From Christensenella sp. (GTDB taxonomy: Bacteria; Bacillota; Clostridia; Christensenellales; UBA3700): a DNA stretch of 64,000 bases. The notes under the pieces are model-generated. The model saw nothing but the letters and a program-made list of their open reading frames with translations, ran no database searches and had not been told where the DNA came from. The DNA lies in assembly GCA_022784465.1 (NCBI GenBank), contig JALFUR010000009.1, forward strand, positions 53,708 through 117,707. Direction: 5' to 3'. The position numbers were made by a program, and so were the translations under genes. Positions 47,707 through 56,784 of this stretch are shown here, one piece after another (the stretch's first letter is position 1; each line of letters opens with the position of its first letter).

Positions 47707-48906
47707 ATGGAAAATGTTAAAAAAGAGAATAAATTTAAAACTTATTATAAATCATTAAACAAAAATCAAAAAATAGCTTTTTATATAGTATTAGTTCTTG
47801 CAGTTATGCTTATAGCAACATGCTTAATTTTACTTATAGGTGAAATTGGAACACAAATAAATATAAATTATGCTAAAAATTTGGAATTTATAGGAAGTCA
47901 ATACACTCCTACGTGTGATGAGAATAATTATTGGACTTTTCAACTTGACGCCTCAGATGAAGATTTCAAGGTGTTACAAGTAACGGATTTGCATTTTGGC
48001 GGCGGTTGTTTTTCATTAGCAAAAGATAGAAATGCAATAGATTCCATTTATTCTCTTGTAAGATATAATAAGCCAGATATGATTGCAATTACAGGAGATA
48101 TGGTATATTCTTTTTGTTTTAGTTCAGGAACTCAAGACAACGGAAAAGCAACAAAGATAGCAATTGCTTTATTTGACGCAATCGGTATACCATATGCACC
48201 AGTTTTGGGAAACCATGATGCTGAAAATCTAATGTTTAAAGATAGACATGAAATAGGAGAATTATGGGAAAGCGGAAAATACAGTTTGTTTAGATTTCAA
48301 AGCGGAGATGGCGAGGATGTATATGGCGAGGGCAATTATGTTGTCAATGTAAAAAGAGCAGATGATTCTTTGCATAGTTCTTATATATTTATGGATACAA
48401 ACTCTTATATAAAAGATTCTGCTATAGGACAGGGCGATTATGATGGAGTTCATGAAGATCAAACTCAGTGGTATAAACAGGAAGTAGATAAATTGGGCGG
48501 TGCTAAATCATTTTTGTTTATCCATATTCCACTACCTGAATATGTAGATGCATGGGACTCATATCTAAATGGCGATCCTGAAACAAAGTATTATTTTGGT
48601 TATAGGGCGGAAAAGAACTGTCCATCAGCAAATAATACAAATTTATTCGATGTTATCAAAGAAAAAGGATCTACTATTGGCGTGTTCTGTGGACATGACC
48701 ATGTAAATAATTTCAGTGTAGAATATCAAGGAATTAGATTGACTTACGGATTGAGTATAGACTTTTTAGCATACATAGGAATTAAAAATAGCAATTTCCA
48801 AAGAGGATGCACAATTTTAACAAGTTATGGTGAAGATAATTTCGATATTTCACAATGTGTTTTAGCCGGAATTGCAGGATATAAAAAGAACTATAAAATA
48901 TATTAG
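47707..48906 (+). CDS. membrane-anchored metallophosphoesterase
   Basis: The 399-residue protein has an N-terminal membrane helix (about residues 25-48) and a calcineurin-type metallophosphoesterase domain outside the membrane. The dimetal motifs are in order: LQVTDLHFGGG (Asp, His), AITGDMVYS (Gly-Asp), VLGNHDAE (Asn-His-Asp), FIHIPLPEY (His) and GHDHVNNF. The domain has the organisation of secreted phosphodiesterases of the DR1281/purple phosphatase-like groups. Substrate unknown. It is single, with TAGAGG before its ATG. Confidence 0.85.
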   Translation: MENVKKENKFKTYYKSLNKNQKIAFYIVLVLAVMLIATCLILLIGEIGTQININYAKNLEFIGSQYTPTCDENNYWTFQLDASDEDFKVLQVTDLHFGGGCFSLAKDRNAIDSIYSLVRYNKPDMIAITGDMVYSFCFSSGTQDNGKATKIAIALFDAIGIPYAPVLGNHDAENLMFKDRHEIGELWESGKYSLFRFQSGDGEDVYGEGNYVVNVKRADDSLHSSYIFMDTNSYIKDSAIGQGDYDGVHEDQTQWYKQEVDKLGGAKSFLFIHIPLPEYVDAWDSYLNGDPETKYYFGYRAEKNCPSANNTNLFDVIKEKGSTIGVFCGHDHVNNFSVEYQGIRLTYGLSIDFLAYIGIKNSNFQRGCTILTSYGEDNFDISQCVLAGIAGYKKNYKIY

Positions 48907-49018
48907 GATTTAAGTTAAATAATTAACGAGAAATTATGAGCAATATATATGTCGCATTATGTAAAAATATGCTAATATATATATGCTTATAATTTTATTA
49001 ATAAAGGTAAGAGTGTTT

Positions 49019-50776
49019 ATGTTTGAAATAAGAAAGGATGATTTTTATTTAGACAATCAGCCAATAAAAATTTATTCTGGTGCAATTCATTATTTTCGTG
49101 TTGTTCCTGAGTATTGGGAAGACAGATTATTAAAACTAAAAGCTGCAGGATTCAATACTGTTGAAACATATATGTGTTGGAATCTTCACGAACCAAAAGA
49201 AGGTGAGTTTTGTTTTGATGGCATGTTAGATATTGCTAAATTTATTTCTATTGCTGCAAAACTTGGATTATATGTAATTGTAAGACCTGGACCATATATT
49301 TGTGCCGAATGGGATTTTGGTGGATTGCCAGCATGGTTGCTTGCAGATAAAAACCTTAGAATTAGATGTAATAATGAAAAATACATGGAAAAAGTGGAAA
49401 ATTATTTGAAAAAAGTGTTTTCGATCTTGGCTCCACTTCAAGTTTCTAATGGCGGAAACATTTTAATGATTCAAGTTGAAAATGAATATGGCTCTTACGG
49501 AAACGACAAAATCTATCTTAATAATATAAAGAAAATAATTTTAGACAACAAAATTAATGTTCCACTATTTACAGCAGATGGTAATAGCAATGATATGTTA
49601 TCTGGTGGTTCTTTGCCTGATGTCTATATGGCATTAAACTTTGGTTCAAATCCAATTTATGCTTTTTCTCTTGCAGAAAAATGGCAACCTAATATGCCAA
49701 AAACTTGTATGGAATTTTGGTGCGGTTGGTTTGATCATTGGGGAGAATCTCATCATAAGAGAAATCCAACAATTGTTGCTAGCGAAATAAAAAAAATTGT
49801 AGAAAGCGGCGGTAATCTTAACGTTTACATGTTCCACGGCGGTACAAATTTTAATTTTTGGGCTGGAGCTAATAGCTTTAGTAAATATATGCCTACGGTT
49901 ACAAGTTATGATGATGCTGCATTATTAAATGAATATGGTGATTACACTCCAGCTTACCATAAGGTAAGAGAAGTTTTATATAAAAAGAGAGGTTTATCTT
50001 TATCTGATCCGCTTCCAAATAGTCCTCAATTACAAAATATAGGTAGCATTCAACTATCTCAAAGAGGAGATTATTTTGATAATATTTACAAATTAGGAGT
50101 AAAACATAATTCTCCAGCTCCAGAAAGCATGGAATATTATGGTCAAAATTTTGGTCAAATATTATATAGAAAAGTTGTGAAAGGCAAATATGGCTCGCAT
50201 ATGTTATATATTGAAGGAGTTCATGATATTGCGTATGTTCGTGTTAATGGAAAATTAGTTAAGAAGTATGATAGAACCAAAAATGGTAAAAGAAAAAATA
50301 ATGATGGATTTAAAGTAAGGGTTCCTTCTTTTGATAAAGAGTTGTTAATTGAAATCTTAGTTGAGGGAATGGGAAGAACTAACTATGGTCCAGATATGGA
50401 AACAGATAGAAAAGGCATTCAAAAAGTCAGATTAGATTACCAAACTCTATTTGACTGGGAAGTATATACTGTTCCTTTTGATAATATAGAAAAAGCTGTT
50501 TTTGAAAACAACGTAGAAGTTTCTAAACCTTCATTCTTAAAAGGCAATTTTGATGCACAATTAAATAAAGATTGCTTTATTGATATGAAAGGATTTAAAA
50601 AAGGCTTTGTAGTTATAAACGGATTTAACATTGGAAGATATTGGTCAAGAGGTCCTCAAAGAACATTGTATATTCCAGCTCCATTATTAAAAGAAAAAGA
50701 CAACGAAGTAATAATTGTTGAGCAAGAAGGATACAAAGTTCCTGTTGTTAATATCATAGACAAACATTATTTATAA
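49019..50776 (+). CDS. beta-galactosidase, GH35
   Basis: Retaining beta-galactosidase of 585 residues without a signal peptide, so cytoplasmic. The TIM barrel shows YSGAIHYFRVVPEYW near residue 18, the acid/base Glu in IQVENEYGSYG near 155 and the nucleophile Glu in CMEFWCGWFDHWGE near 230. The C-terminal jelly-roll domains include NGFNIGRYWSRGPQRTLYIP, typical of GH35. ATG 49019 is preferred over an upstream in-frame ATG at 48983 because AAGGTAAG lies before it and the protein then starts as relatives do. It is followed after 32 bases by a GPH transporter, making a two-gene galactoside unit. Confidence 0.93.
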   Translation: MFEIRKDDFYLDNQPIKIYSGAIHYFRVVPEYWEDRLLKLKAAGFNTVETYMCWNLHEPKEGEFCFDGMLDIAKFISIAAKLGLYVIVRPGPYICAEWDFGGLPAWLLADKNLRIRCNNEKYMEKVENYLKKVFSILAPLQVSNGGNILMIQVENEYGSYGNDKIYLNNIKKIILDNKINVPLFTADGNSNDMLSGGSLPDVYMALNFGSNPIYAFSLAEKWQPNMPKTCMEFWCGWFDHWGESHHKRNPTIVASEIKKIVESGGNLNVYMFHGGTNFNFWAGANSFSKYMPTVTSYDDAALLNEYGDYTPAYHKVREVLYKKRGLSLSDPLPNSPQLQNIGSIQLSQRGDYFDNIYKLGVKHNSPAPESMEYYGQNFGQILYRKVVKGKYGSHMLYIEGVHDIAYVRVNGKLVKKYDRTKNGKRKNNDGFKVRVPSFDKELLIEILVEGMGRTNYGPDMETDRKGIQKVRLDYQTLFDWEVYTVPFDNIEKAVFENNVEVSKPSFLKGNFDAQLNKDCFIDMKGFKKGFVVINGFNIGRYWSRGPQRTLYIPAPLLKEKDNEVIIVEQEGYKVPVVNIIDKHYL

Positions 50777-50808
50777 AATAAAAACAATTACAATACATAG
50801 GGGTAATT

Positions 50809-52437
50809 ATGGGAAAAATTCAAGAAAAATTGAAGCAATTGAAAGAATTGTGGAATCACCCAGCAAAAGGTAGGTTTTTACCTATTAAAGAAGTAGGATT
50901 TTTAGGCTTGTATACTTTAGGTTCAAGCTTTATTATGACTGCAATTACATATGTAGTTACTATTACAGAAGTTCCTTTACTTTATGAAATAGATGCTATT
51001 CACGGATATTTAATCATGCTTATTGGTACGTTGTTAAATTTGATTTTACAACCAGTTATTGGTTATTTTATGGAACGTACAAATACAAAGTATGGTAAAT
51101 ATAAACCTTATATTCTTTTAAGTTTGCCTTTGGCTGGAGTATTTGGAATACTTGCAACGTTTATTCCGCAATTAGGAGAAACCGGACGTATAATATTTGC
51201 TTATACAACTTGTGTTCCAGCATTGTTTATATCTAATTATATTGGTTATATGTATCAAACAATGCCAAATGTTATTACTCCTAATGCACAAGAAAGAGCA
51301 GACATAATGACTCCAGTTGGTCTTGTATACGGATTTGCTCCTTCAGTTTTACAAATCATTGCCGGTCCAATTCGTGCTCATTTCCTTGAGTTAGGAAAAG
51401 AATATATGGGCTTAAGAATTATCGGTATCATAAGCATTATAATTGGTATTTTGTGTTGTTTGTTTATTATTAGAGTAAAAGAAAGAGTATACGATGTTTC
51501 AGGAGCAAAGAAAGAGGAAATGAGTTTCTTTGGTTCTTTGAAAATGTTGTTCAAGAATAAACCTTTAATGATTGTATTCTTTGCTTTAATTTTAGGTTCA
51601 TTGAGAGAATTCTGGAGAACATTCATGACTTTAGTTATCAGATTTAGATTTGCTGATACTGTAACTATGGCATTGAATCTTTCTGGTATTCCATTAACTA
51701 TTATTGGATTTGCAAGTACCGTTGCAATGGTCTTGCTTCCAATTTGTACAAGAAAACTTGATAAAAAATTAATTATTATAATATTTAGCATTTTAAATGC
51801 AATTAGTTTAGCAATTCTTGCAATTGTAGGATTTGAAAATATTGCGGTAGGTACACCATCTTTAATCATGATAACTATTTTCTTCTTTATCGCTGCTATA
51901 AATCCTACCTATTTAATTATTCCATTGCTTTTAGGAGATATTGCAGATTATCAACAATACAAAACAGGAAGAAGATTAGAAGGACATATTCAGACATTAT
52001 TATTTACTGTTCCAGGACTATGCTCATTTGGCTTTATGTTATTAGGTTCTATTGTTCAAAAAGAAATTGGATTTGAACAAAGATTGTATGCAGGTCTTGA
52101 TGTTATTCCTGATAATTTGCAAGAAATAGGATGCAATTGGTTTAATATAACATTAATAATATCAATTGTTAGCTTATTATTATTAGTTGCTATTATTGCT
52201 TTCTATCCTCTTTCTAAAAAGAAACACGAAGAAATTATGAAAGAACTAGAAAAGAGATCTTCAGACTCTGAATGGATAGAAGAAGCTAAGGAAGAAGCTG
52301 TTGATTTCTCTTTAGAATCTAATGAATCTGCAGATAAAGTTCAAGAAGATTCAGCTTCTATAGTTACTCCTCCTGAGGTAGCAGACATAGTAGAGGATAA
52401 GGTTGAAGATAAACCTATTGATGAAAATAATATATAA
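50809..52437 (+). CDS. GPH-family galactoside symporter (MFS)
   Basis: The 542-residue transporter has 12 membrane segments and the family signature YFMERTNTKYGKYKPYILLS after helix 2. The last ~70 residues form an acidic cytoplasmic tail. It is more distantly related to the GPH transporter at 15070, which has a similar acidic C-terminal tail. Linkage to the GH35 gene suggests import of a beta-galactoside. ATAGGGG precedes the ATG. Confidence 0.87.
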   Translation: MGKIQEKLKQLKELWNHPAKGRFLPIKEVGFLGLYTLGSSFIMTAITYVVTITEVPLLYEIDAIHGYLIMLIGTLLNLILQPVIGYFMERTNTKYGKYKPYILLSLPLAGVFGILATFIPQLGETGRIIFAYTTCVPALFISNYIGYMYQTMPNVITPNAQERADIMTPVGLVYGFAPSVLQIIAGPIRAHFLELGKEYMGLRIIGIISIIIGILCCLFIIRVKERVYDVSGAKKEEMSFFGSLKMLFKNKPLMIVFFALILGSLREFWRTFMTLVIRFRFADTVTMALNLSGIPLTIIGFASTVAMVLLPICTRKLDKKLIIIIFSILNAISLAILAIVGFENIAVGTPSLIMITIFFFIAAINPTYLIIPLLLGDIADYQQYKTGRRLEGHIQTLLFTVPGLCSFGFMLLGSIVQKEIGFEQRLYAGLDVIPDNLQEIGCNWFNITLIISIVSLLLLVAIIAFYPLSKKKHEEIMKELEKRSSDSEWIEEAKEEAVDFSLESNESADKVQEDSASIVTPPEVADIVEDKVEDKPIDENNI

Positions 52438-52457
52438 TTTAAGTAGTTAATCAATAT

Positions 52458-52501
52458 ATAGGCTGTTTCAATAATTAATAATGAAATGGCCTATTTTTTT
52501 T
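52458..52501 (+). terminator. terminator of the galactoside unit
   Basis: ATAGGC (52458-52463) pairs with GCCTAT (52489-52494), with inner TTTCA/TGAAA pairing and a run of eight T residues after it. Confidence 0.88.
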
Positions 52502-52607
52502 GTATAAAAAATTTTTTCAAATAAACACTATTGTCAGTTTTTGTTGTTCAAAGGATATGTTTTTTAATTGTAAACTATAGTTGAAAAAAGAAAAATGGAG
52601 GTAAATC

Positions 52608-52970
52608 ATGGAAGATTTAAATAAAGTGTATGCGCAACGTATTGCAGAAGAATATGCGCCAAAAAAAGAAACAAAAGTTGTACAATTAAAGAAGTTAGAT
52701 GAAAAGGTAAAAAGACCAGCTGAAATTACAGGGTTAGTTTTAGGAATTATAGGAGCTCTAATTTTAGGTGCAGGAATGAGTTGTGTTTTAACAGATTTTG
52801 GACCTAGTGGCCAAGCTGGACTAATTGCTGGAATAATTGTAGGAGTAGTTGGTTTAATAATTGCAGGAGTTGCTTATCCAATATATAATAAAATATTGGT
52901 TACTAGAAAGCAAAAATATGCATATGAGATTACTGAACTAGCAAAAGAAATCACTGAGGAAAATAATTAA
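52608..52970 (+). CDS. small two-helix membrane protein
   Basis: The 120-residue protein has a charged N terminus (about 1-42), two glycine-rich transmembrane helices (about 43-66 and 72-95) and a charged C terminus. Similar small proteins are common in Clostridia, sometimes annotated as hypothetical or dihydropteridine reductase-like; no function is known. ATGGAGGT precedes the ATG. It sits 15 bases before the TetR gene and may share its transcript. Confidence 0.65.
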   Translation: MEDLNKVYAQRIAEEYAPKKETKVVQLKKLDEKVKRPAEITGLVLGIIGALILGAGMSCVLTDFGPSGQAGLIAGIIVGVVGLIIAGVAYPIYNKILVTRKQKYAYEITELAKEITEENN

Positions 52971-52985
52971 TAAAAGGAGTGCATC

Positions 52986-53558
52986 ATGAACAAGTTTGAA
53001 AGCAAGTATTTTAATACGGCAAAGAAAATGGATGATGCACTTGTTTCTTTGCTTGAAAAAAAAGATTTTGATTATATTACCGTTAAAGATATATGCAATG
53101 AAGCAAAAGTAAATAGATCTACTTTTTATTTGCATTATGATAATACAGTAGATGTTTTAAATGAAGTTATTGAAAATCTGACTAAATCCTTTGATTTGCA
53201 TTTTTCTCAAGAAAAAGCAAATGATATTTTAAGTAAAGATGAATCAGAATTATTTTTAATAACAGACAAATATCTAATTCCATATCTACAATTTATATAT
53301 AAAAATCAAAAAATATATAAAGCTATACAACATAATGGTATGTTGTTTAAAGCAGACAAGACTTATAATAAAATGTATAAAGAAATCTTTCTTCCTATTA
53401 TTTTAAAAAAGGGAGGAGATGAAAAATATAGTAAATATATAATGACATATTTTATGAATGGAATTAGTTCAATTTTGCTTGCTTGGTGCGAGGATAATTG
53501 CAAGTTAAGCATAGAGGAAATGTGTGCTTTAATCAAGGGGTTAATAAACGATAAATGA
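52986..53558 (+). CDS. TetR/AcrR-family regulator
   Basis: The 190-residue regulator has an N-terminal helix-turn-helix with YITVKDICNEAKVNRSTFYLHY (residues 35-56 or so) and a helical ligand-binding C-terminal half. It overlaps the following membrane protein gene by 4 bases (ATGA), so it probably controls that gene and itself. AAAGGAGTG precedes the ATG. Ligand unknown. Confidence 0.88.
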   Translation: MNKFESKYFNTAKKMDDALVSLLEKKDFDYITVKDICNEAKVNRSTFYLHYDNTVDVLNEVIENLTKSFDLHFSQEKANDILSKDESELFLITDKYLIPYLQFIYKNQKIYKAIQHNGMLFKADKTYNKMYKEIFLPIILKKGGDEKYSKYIMTYFMNGISSILLAWCEDNCKLSIEEMCALIKGLINDK

Positions 53559-54196
53559 TAAATAAAATTAAAGATGTCTTTAATGACTATTATAAGTCAA
53601 CTATAATAACAGCAGTAATTTCAATGATTACTGCATTATTATTTGCTTTATTTAATGGTCTTATAGGTATTATAAGTGATGCCCCATGGAATTTATACAT
53701 AAGTGTATATTATCTATTACTAATCATTGTTAGAATGGAAACTTTAATTTTTGAGAAAAAAGCATATAAAAATAATAACAATGAGATTCGCAAAAAAGCA
53801 TATATTGCTTCTTTTTGTATTTTAATGGTTTTAAACATAGCTTTAATTGGCCCAATAGTATTGATGATTAAGAATTTAAGACCAGGGAACATAGGAATGA
53901 TTTTATCTATTGCAATGGCGGCATATTCTTTTACTTCAATTACAATTGCTATTATAAATGCTAAAAAAAGTATTAAACATGATAATTTATTGGTAAAACA
54001 AAACAGAATAATAGATTTAATAAGCGCGCTCGTTTCAATATTGATTCTTCAACATACTTTAATAGTTGTTAATGGTGATTATACGCAAGATTTGGTTATA
54101 ATGTCTGTTTTTACCAGTGCAGCAATTTGGGCATTTATAGTATTTATAACTATTATTTCTTTTGTAAAAAACATAAAAGATAATAAATACGATTAA
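53555..54196 (+). CDS. multi-spanning membrane protein, unknown
   Basis: The 213-residue protein has about six hydrophobic segments (around residues 13-40, 44-62, 82-105, 110-135, 150-170 and 180-205). No transporter family motif is evident. The ATG overlaps the TetR stop codon, so the two are translationally coupled, and an efflux or sensing function under TetR control is plausible. It is the last gene before a 450-base gene-poor gap that opens the accessory island. Confidence 0.7.
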   Translation: MINKIKDVFNDYYKSTIITAVISMITALLFALFNGLIGIISDAPWNLYISVYYLLLIIVRMETLIFEKKAYKNNNNEIRKKAYIASFCILMVLNIALIGPIVLMIKNLRPGNIGMILSIAMAAYSFTSITIAIINAKKSIKHDNLLVKQNRIIDLISALVSILILQHTLIVVNGDYTQDLVIMSVFTSAAIWAFIVFITIISFVKNIKDNKYD

Positions 54197-54599
54197 TAAT
54201 ACTTAGCGGATAGGGATGTTTTTAATACTTAAGAGAATTGTATCAATAAAAGAAAAATTCTTTGAAATGTGCTAAATAAAAGCAAAAAATCTTTTTTAAA
54301 TTAAAGAAAGATCGTTTTAAGTTTTTTATTCTTATTCGTTTGCTAATTATGTTAAAAAATTAAAGTAATTATTATGTTTTTTAAAAACTTAAAAATGTGG
54401 CATTAAGATTGTGTGATTATCTAAGATTGCAGAATAGGTTCCTGATAAATTTATGTAAATAGAATGGTATAGTTTGATTGCGTTAAAGATATCTTTATTT
54501 GCAAAGAAAACAAAAAAAATGACCATTAACGCATTTTAGTTTAGCATTTGACTGTGAAAAAATGAGTTGATTTAAACCGAAATTATCCAACAATATACG
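54197..54599. other. gene-poor gap at the start of the accessory island
   Basis: No open frame with a ribosome binding site is seen. It holds a 12-bp palindrome AAAGATATCTTT (54485-54496) and an 8-bp inverted repeat TGCGTTAA/TTAACGCA (54479-54486 and 54526-54533). A/T runs are frequent. The composition shifts to GC-richer sequence just after it, consistent with an insertion boundary. Confidence 0.5.
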
Positions 54600-54628
54600 T
54601 TGACGATTTTGATATTGTAGGGTAAAAT
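54600..54628 (+). promoter_or_regulatory. promoter of the DUF3990 cassette
   Basis: TTGACG (54600-54605) and TAAAAT (54623-54628) have 17-base spacing. An inverted repeat CAATAT (54591-54596) and ATATTG (54612-54617) straddles the -35 and could be an autoregulatory operator. Confidence 0.65.
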
Positions 54629-54645
54629 ATTTGTAGGTGATGAAG

Positions 54646-54951
54646 ATGAGCGTACTTTTAACTTTGCTTTCAAGGGAAGAAAATCGAAACAAAAAAATGA
54701 TTGCTGAATATAATCGTGAGTTGGAAACACTGCCGAAAGGCAGTATCAAGCCTAAGAAGGTTAAAGGCAAAGTTTATTACTATTTGACCTTCAGAGACGG
54801 CGATAAAGTCATAACTAAATACGTTGGCAAAGACGAGGAGTCTTTGATTACTATTCGTGAACAACTTACAAGAAGAAAACAGATTGAAGAAATAATCAAA
54901 AAGCTCAAGGAAGAAAGGGCTCAGATTAAAAAGTTGGAGGCTGTATTATGA
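54646..54951 (+). CDS. small coiled-coil protein, first gene of the DUF3990 cassette
   Basis: The ~101-residue protein has a central beta-rich block ([24 protein letters not shown], split around residues 43-66; only the hallmark [10 protein letters not shown] is cited) and a C-terminal helix of Lys/Glu heptads. The central block resembles short nucleic-acid-binding domains found beside mobile-element proteins. ATG 54646 has AGGTGA 5 bases upstream; GTG 54637 and ATG 54640 are alternatives. It overlaps the DUF3990 gene by 4 bases. A DNA-binding or antitoxin role is possible but unproven. Confidence 0.6.
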   Translation: MSVLLTLLSREENRNKKMIAEYNRELETLPKGSIKPKKVKGKVYYYLTFRDGDKVITKYVGKDEESLITIREQLTRRKQIEEIIKKLKEERAQIKKLEAVL

Positions 54952-55427
54952 TTTTGTATCACGGCAGTAACATGGTTGTAGAGCAACCGAAACTCATTGA
55001 ACAAAACAGATTTTTAGACTTTGGTTATGGCTTCTATACCACTACAAATAAAGCTCAAGCGAAAAACTTTGCGCAAAAAGTTGTAGTACGCAGGGGCGGT
55101 AAACCTATAGTAAACGTGTATGAATTTGATGAAAATGCGTATACTGATATAATAAAGATTAAGCGATTTTCCGCACCTGATGAGGAATGGTTAGATTTTG
55201 TTACCGCACACAGAAGCGGAACGTATGACGGTGAAGGGTACGACTTAATTATTGGTGCAGTTGCAAACGACGACGTGTATAGAACACTTCAAGTTTATTC
55301 TACGGGGTTATTGACCAAAGAACAGGCACTTGAAGCCTTGAAAATAAAGAAGCTGTTTAACCAATATGTGTTTGCTACTTACAAAGCTATTAGATTATTA
55401 AAATTTGTTAAGGCGATAGAGGTATGA
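54948..55427 (+). CDS. DUF3990 protein, ADP-ribosyltransferase-like fold (putative toxin)
   Basis: The 159-residue protein opens [13 protein letters not shown], followed by [20 protein letters not shown] near residues 23-42. This matches DUF3990, which I recall as a member of the ADP-ribosyltransferase clan. The early His (YHGS), the Tyr of GFYTT and a late Glu in the TKEQALEAL region could form an H-Y-E site. It overlaps genes on both sides by 4 bases and has GC near 45-48%, far above the flanks. Toxin function is inferred from the fold and gene arrangement. Confidence 0.75.
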   Translation: MILYHGSNMVVEQPKLIEQNRFLDFGYGFYTTTNKAQAKNFAQKVVVRRGGKPIVNVYEFDENAYTDIIKIKRFSAPDEEWLDFVTAHRSGTYDGEGYDLIIGAVANDDVYRTLQVYSTGLLTKEQALEALKIKKLFNQYVFATYKAIRLLKFVKAIEV

Positions 55428-55666
55428 TTATGGACGAGAAATTCAATTCCATATTGAGTATAGCATTGATACCGCAAACAGTAGCGTTGATAGCAGAAAA
55501 TCAAGGACTTGACGATATAACAGCCTTGAATGAGTTTTATCAGTCCAATGTCTATGAATTATTGTCAAAGGAAGAGACGAAGATGTGGCATTACAGCCCG
55601 TTAACCGTCTATATAATGTGGAAACACGAAAAGGATACGGGGGAGATAATATTTCCGGAGGAATAA
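55424..55666 (+). CDS. small partner protein of the DUF3990 cassette
   Basis: This acidic 80-residue protein (78 from the ATG at 55430) is mostly helical, with [20 protein letters not shown] near the start and [17 protein letters not shown] near residues 53-69. No named family is recognised with certainty. Its position between DUF3990 and DUF3791, with 4-base overlap upstream and a 3-base gap downstream, suggests an antitoxin or cofactor role. Confidence 0.65.
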   Translation: MIMDEKFNSILSIALIPQTVALIAENQGLDDITALNEFYQSNVYELLSKEETKMWHYSPLTVYIMWKHEKDTGEIIFPEE

Positions 55667-55669
55667 TGT

Positions 55670-55876
55670 ATGAGTAAAGAATTACCATTTATCGTGCTTT
55701 GCGTGGAGGAATATAAGCACCAAAAGAAAATGACCGGTAAAGAAGTTATGGATCTATTCAATAAATATGCCGTATGCGAGTACATTCAATCGTTCTACGA
55801 AGTATTGCATACTACGGGAATGAGATATATAGTTAACGACATAGATTTGTATATCAAATCCCGTCAAATGGCGTAA
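55670..55876 (+). CDS. DUF3791 protein
   Basis: The 68-residue protein matches DUF3791: FIVLCVEEYKHQKKMTGKEV at the N terminus, FNKYAVCEYIQSFYEVLHT in the middle and IVNDIDLYI at the end. DUF3791 genes commonly sit beside DUF3990 genes in gut Bacillota, and the pair is a plausible toxin-antitoxin module. AGGAATA overlaps the end of the preceding gene as a weak ribosome binding site. Confidence 0.75.
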   Translation: MSKELPFIVLCVEEYKHQKKMTGKEVMDLFNKYAVCEYIQSFYEVLHTTGMRYIVNDIDLYIKSRQMA

Positions 55877-55910
55877 TCAAAAAATGAAAGAAAAAATAGA
55901 GGGCTACGAG

Positions 55911-55938
55911 TGAGCTTAACCCCAAAAGTTGGACTAAG
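55911..55938. mobile_element. possible solo IS end (IS3/IS150-like)
   Basis: The sequence around ACCCCAAAAGTTGGAC (55919-55934) resembles the terminal repeats of IS150-group IS3 elements, which often read C-C-C-C-A-A-A-A-G-T-T-G-G-A-C. No transposase frame and no matching inverted end is seen in the next 200 bases. It would be a remnant; the resemblance is from memory and is only suggestive. Confidence 0.35.
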
Positions 55939-56055
55939 AATAAACTTAGGAATACTGGAGGGGTGTATTTTATTATAAAAAAGAAAAAAAGATAAAAGAG
56001 ACTCTAAATCTAAAAGAAGAGTTAAAGGAAAAGAAAATCGGAGGGATAATAAAAA

Positions 56056-56535
56056 ATGAAAAGATTCAAACATATGAGTTGCCCGATTTGTGATGGAATG
56101 TATTTTTCAGCTCCAAACAAAGACAATTATGATGAGGAAATTAAAGATTATTTAAATGGAGAAGTGTATTGTAGACATTGTGGATGGATTTATGACTTGG
56201 ATCAATTTGAAAATCCAGATTCACATGAAGGATTTAATAGACTATCTTTGAATGAATATAAAAAAGATTTTGAAGAAAAAATAAAAGACAATCCTAATTA
56301 TGATTATGATGATGAACATAAGCTTGAACCAACACCCCACAAATGCCCCGTATGTGGAGAATATGTGTTTGAAGATGAAATGTCTTATGACATATGCCCT
56401 GTATGTGGATGGGAAGATGACGATTATTTTGAAGGTGGAGGGGCAAATGATATGAGTTTAAATGAAGCTATTGATGATTTTAAAAATAAACGTCATATTA
56501 ATCCTAATTATAGATGGGAAAACGAACAAAAGTAG
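56056..56535 (+). CDS. cysteine-rich CPCC-family protein with tandem zinc ribbons
   Basis: The 159-residue protein is made of two similar halves. The C-terminal half has HKCPVCGEYVFEDEMSYDIC followed by PVCGWEDDDYFEGG, the CPCC-family signature with two CPxCG zinc knuckles. The N-terminal half has MSCPICDGMY and YCRHCGWIYDLDQF with the same spacing and the same downstream SLNEYKKDFEEKI/SLNEAIDDFKNKR helix. Each half probably folds as a zinc ribbon. Function is unknown. GGAGGG precedes the ATG. Its AT-rich codons differ from the cassette upstream. Confidence 0.75.
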   Translation: MKRFKHMSCPICDGMYFSAPNKDNYDEEIKDYLNGEVYCRHCGWIYDLDQFENPDSHEGFNRLSLNEYKKDFEEKIKDNPNYDYDDEHKLEPTPHKCPVCGEYVFEDEMSYDICPVCGWEDDDYFEGGGANDMSLNEAIDDFKNKRHINPNYRWENEQK

Positions 56536-56734
56536 GTTTTACCATAATATGGGTAGTTAAGGTTTATTTTTATTGATTTATGATGCGTCTCTAATGTAAT
56601 AGTTAGGGATGAATATTTTTTCGTATTGTTACAATATATAGTAAATATAAAGAGAAAGCTATTAATGTGTTTAGGCTTTATATATAATTACTTATTTATT
56701 TTTAAATTAGTTTCATTGAGTATGTGCTAAAATA

Positions 56735-56777
56735 TTGATTTTCTCCAGATAATATTATAAAATTGTATTAACTGGAG
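56735..56777 (+). promoter_or_regulatory. AbiE promoter with inverted-repeat operator
   Basis: TTGATT (56735-56740) and TAAAAT (56758-56763) are 17 bases apart. A 10-bp imperfect inverted repeat has arms at 56743-56752 (CTCCAGATAA) and 56768-56777 (TTAACTGGAG), one arm in the promoter spacer and the other covering the ribosome binding site. AbiEi antitoxins are known to repress their own promoter through inverted repeats, so this is the likely operator. Confidence 0.65.
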
Positions 56778-56784
56778 GAAATAT

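Noticed and set aside
54479..54533. Inverted repeat TGCGTTAA/TTAACGCA considered as a site-specific recombination or att core
   Set aside because: The repeat is only 8 bp with 39 bases between arms, no integrase gene is visible, and no second copy was found in the island.
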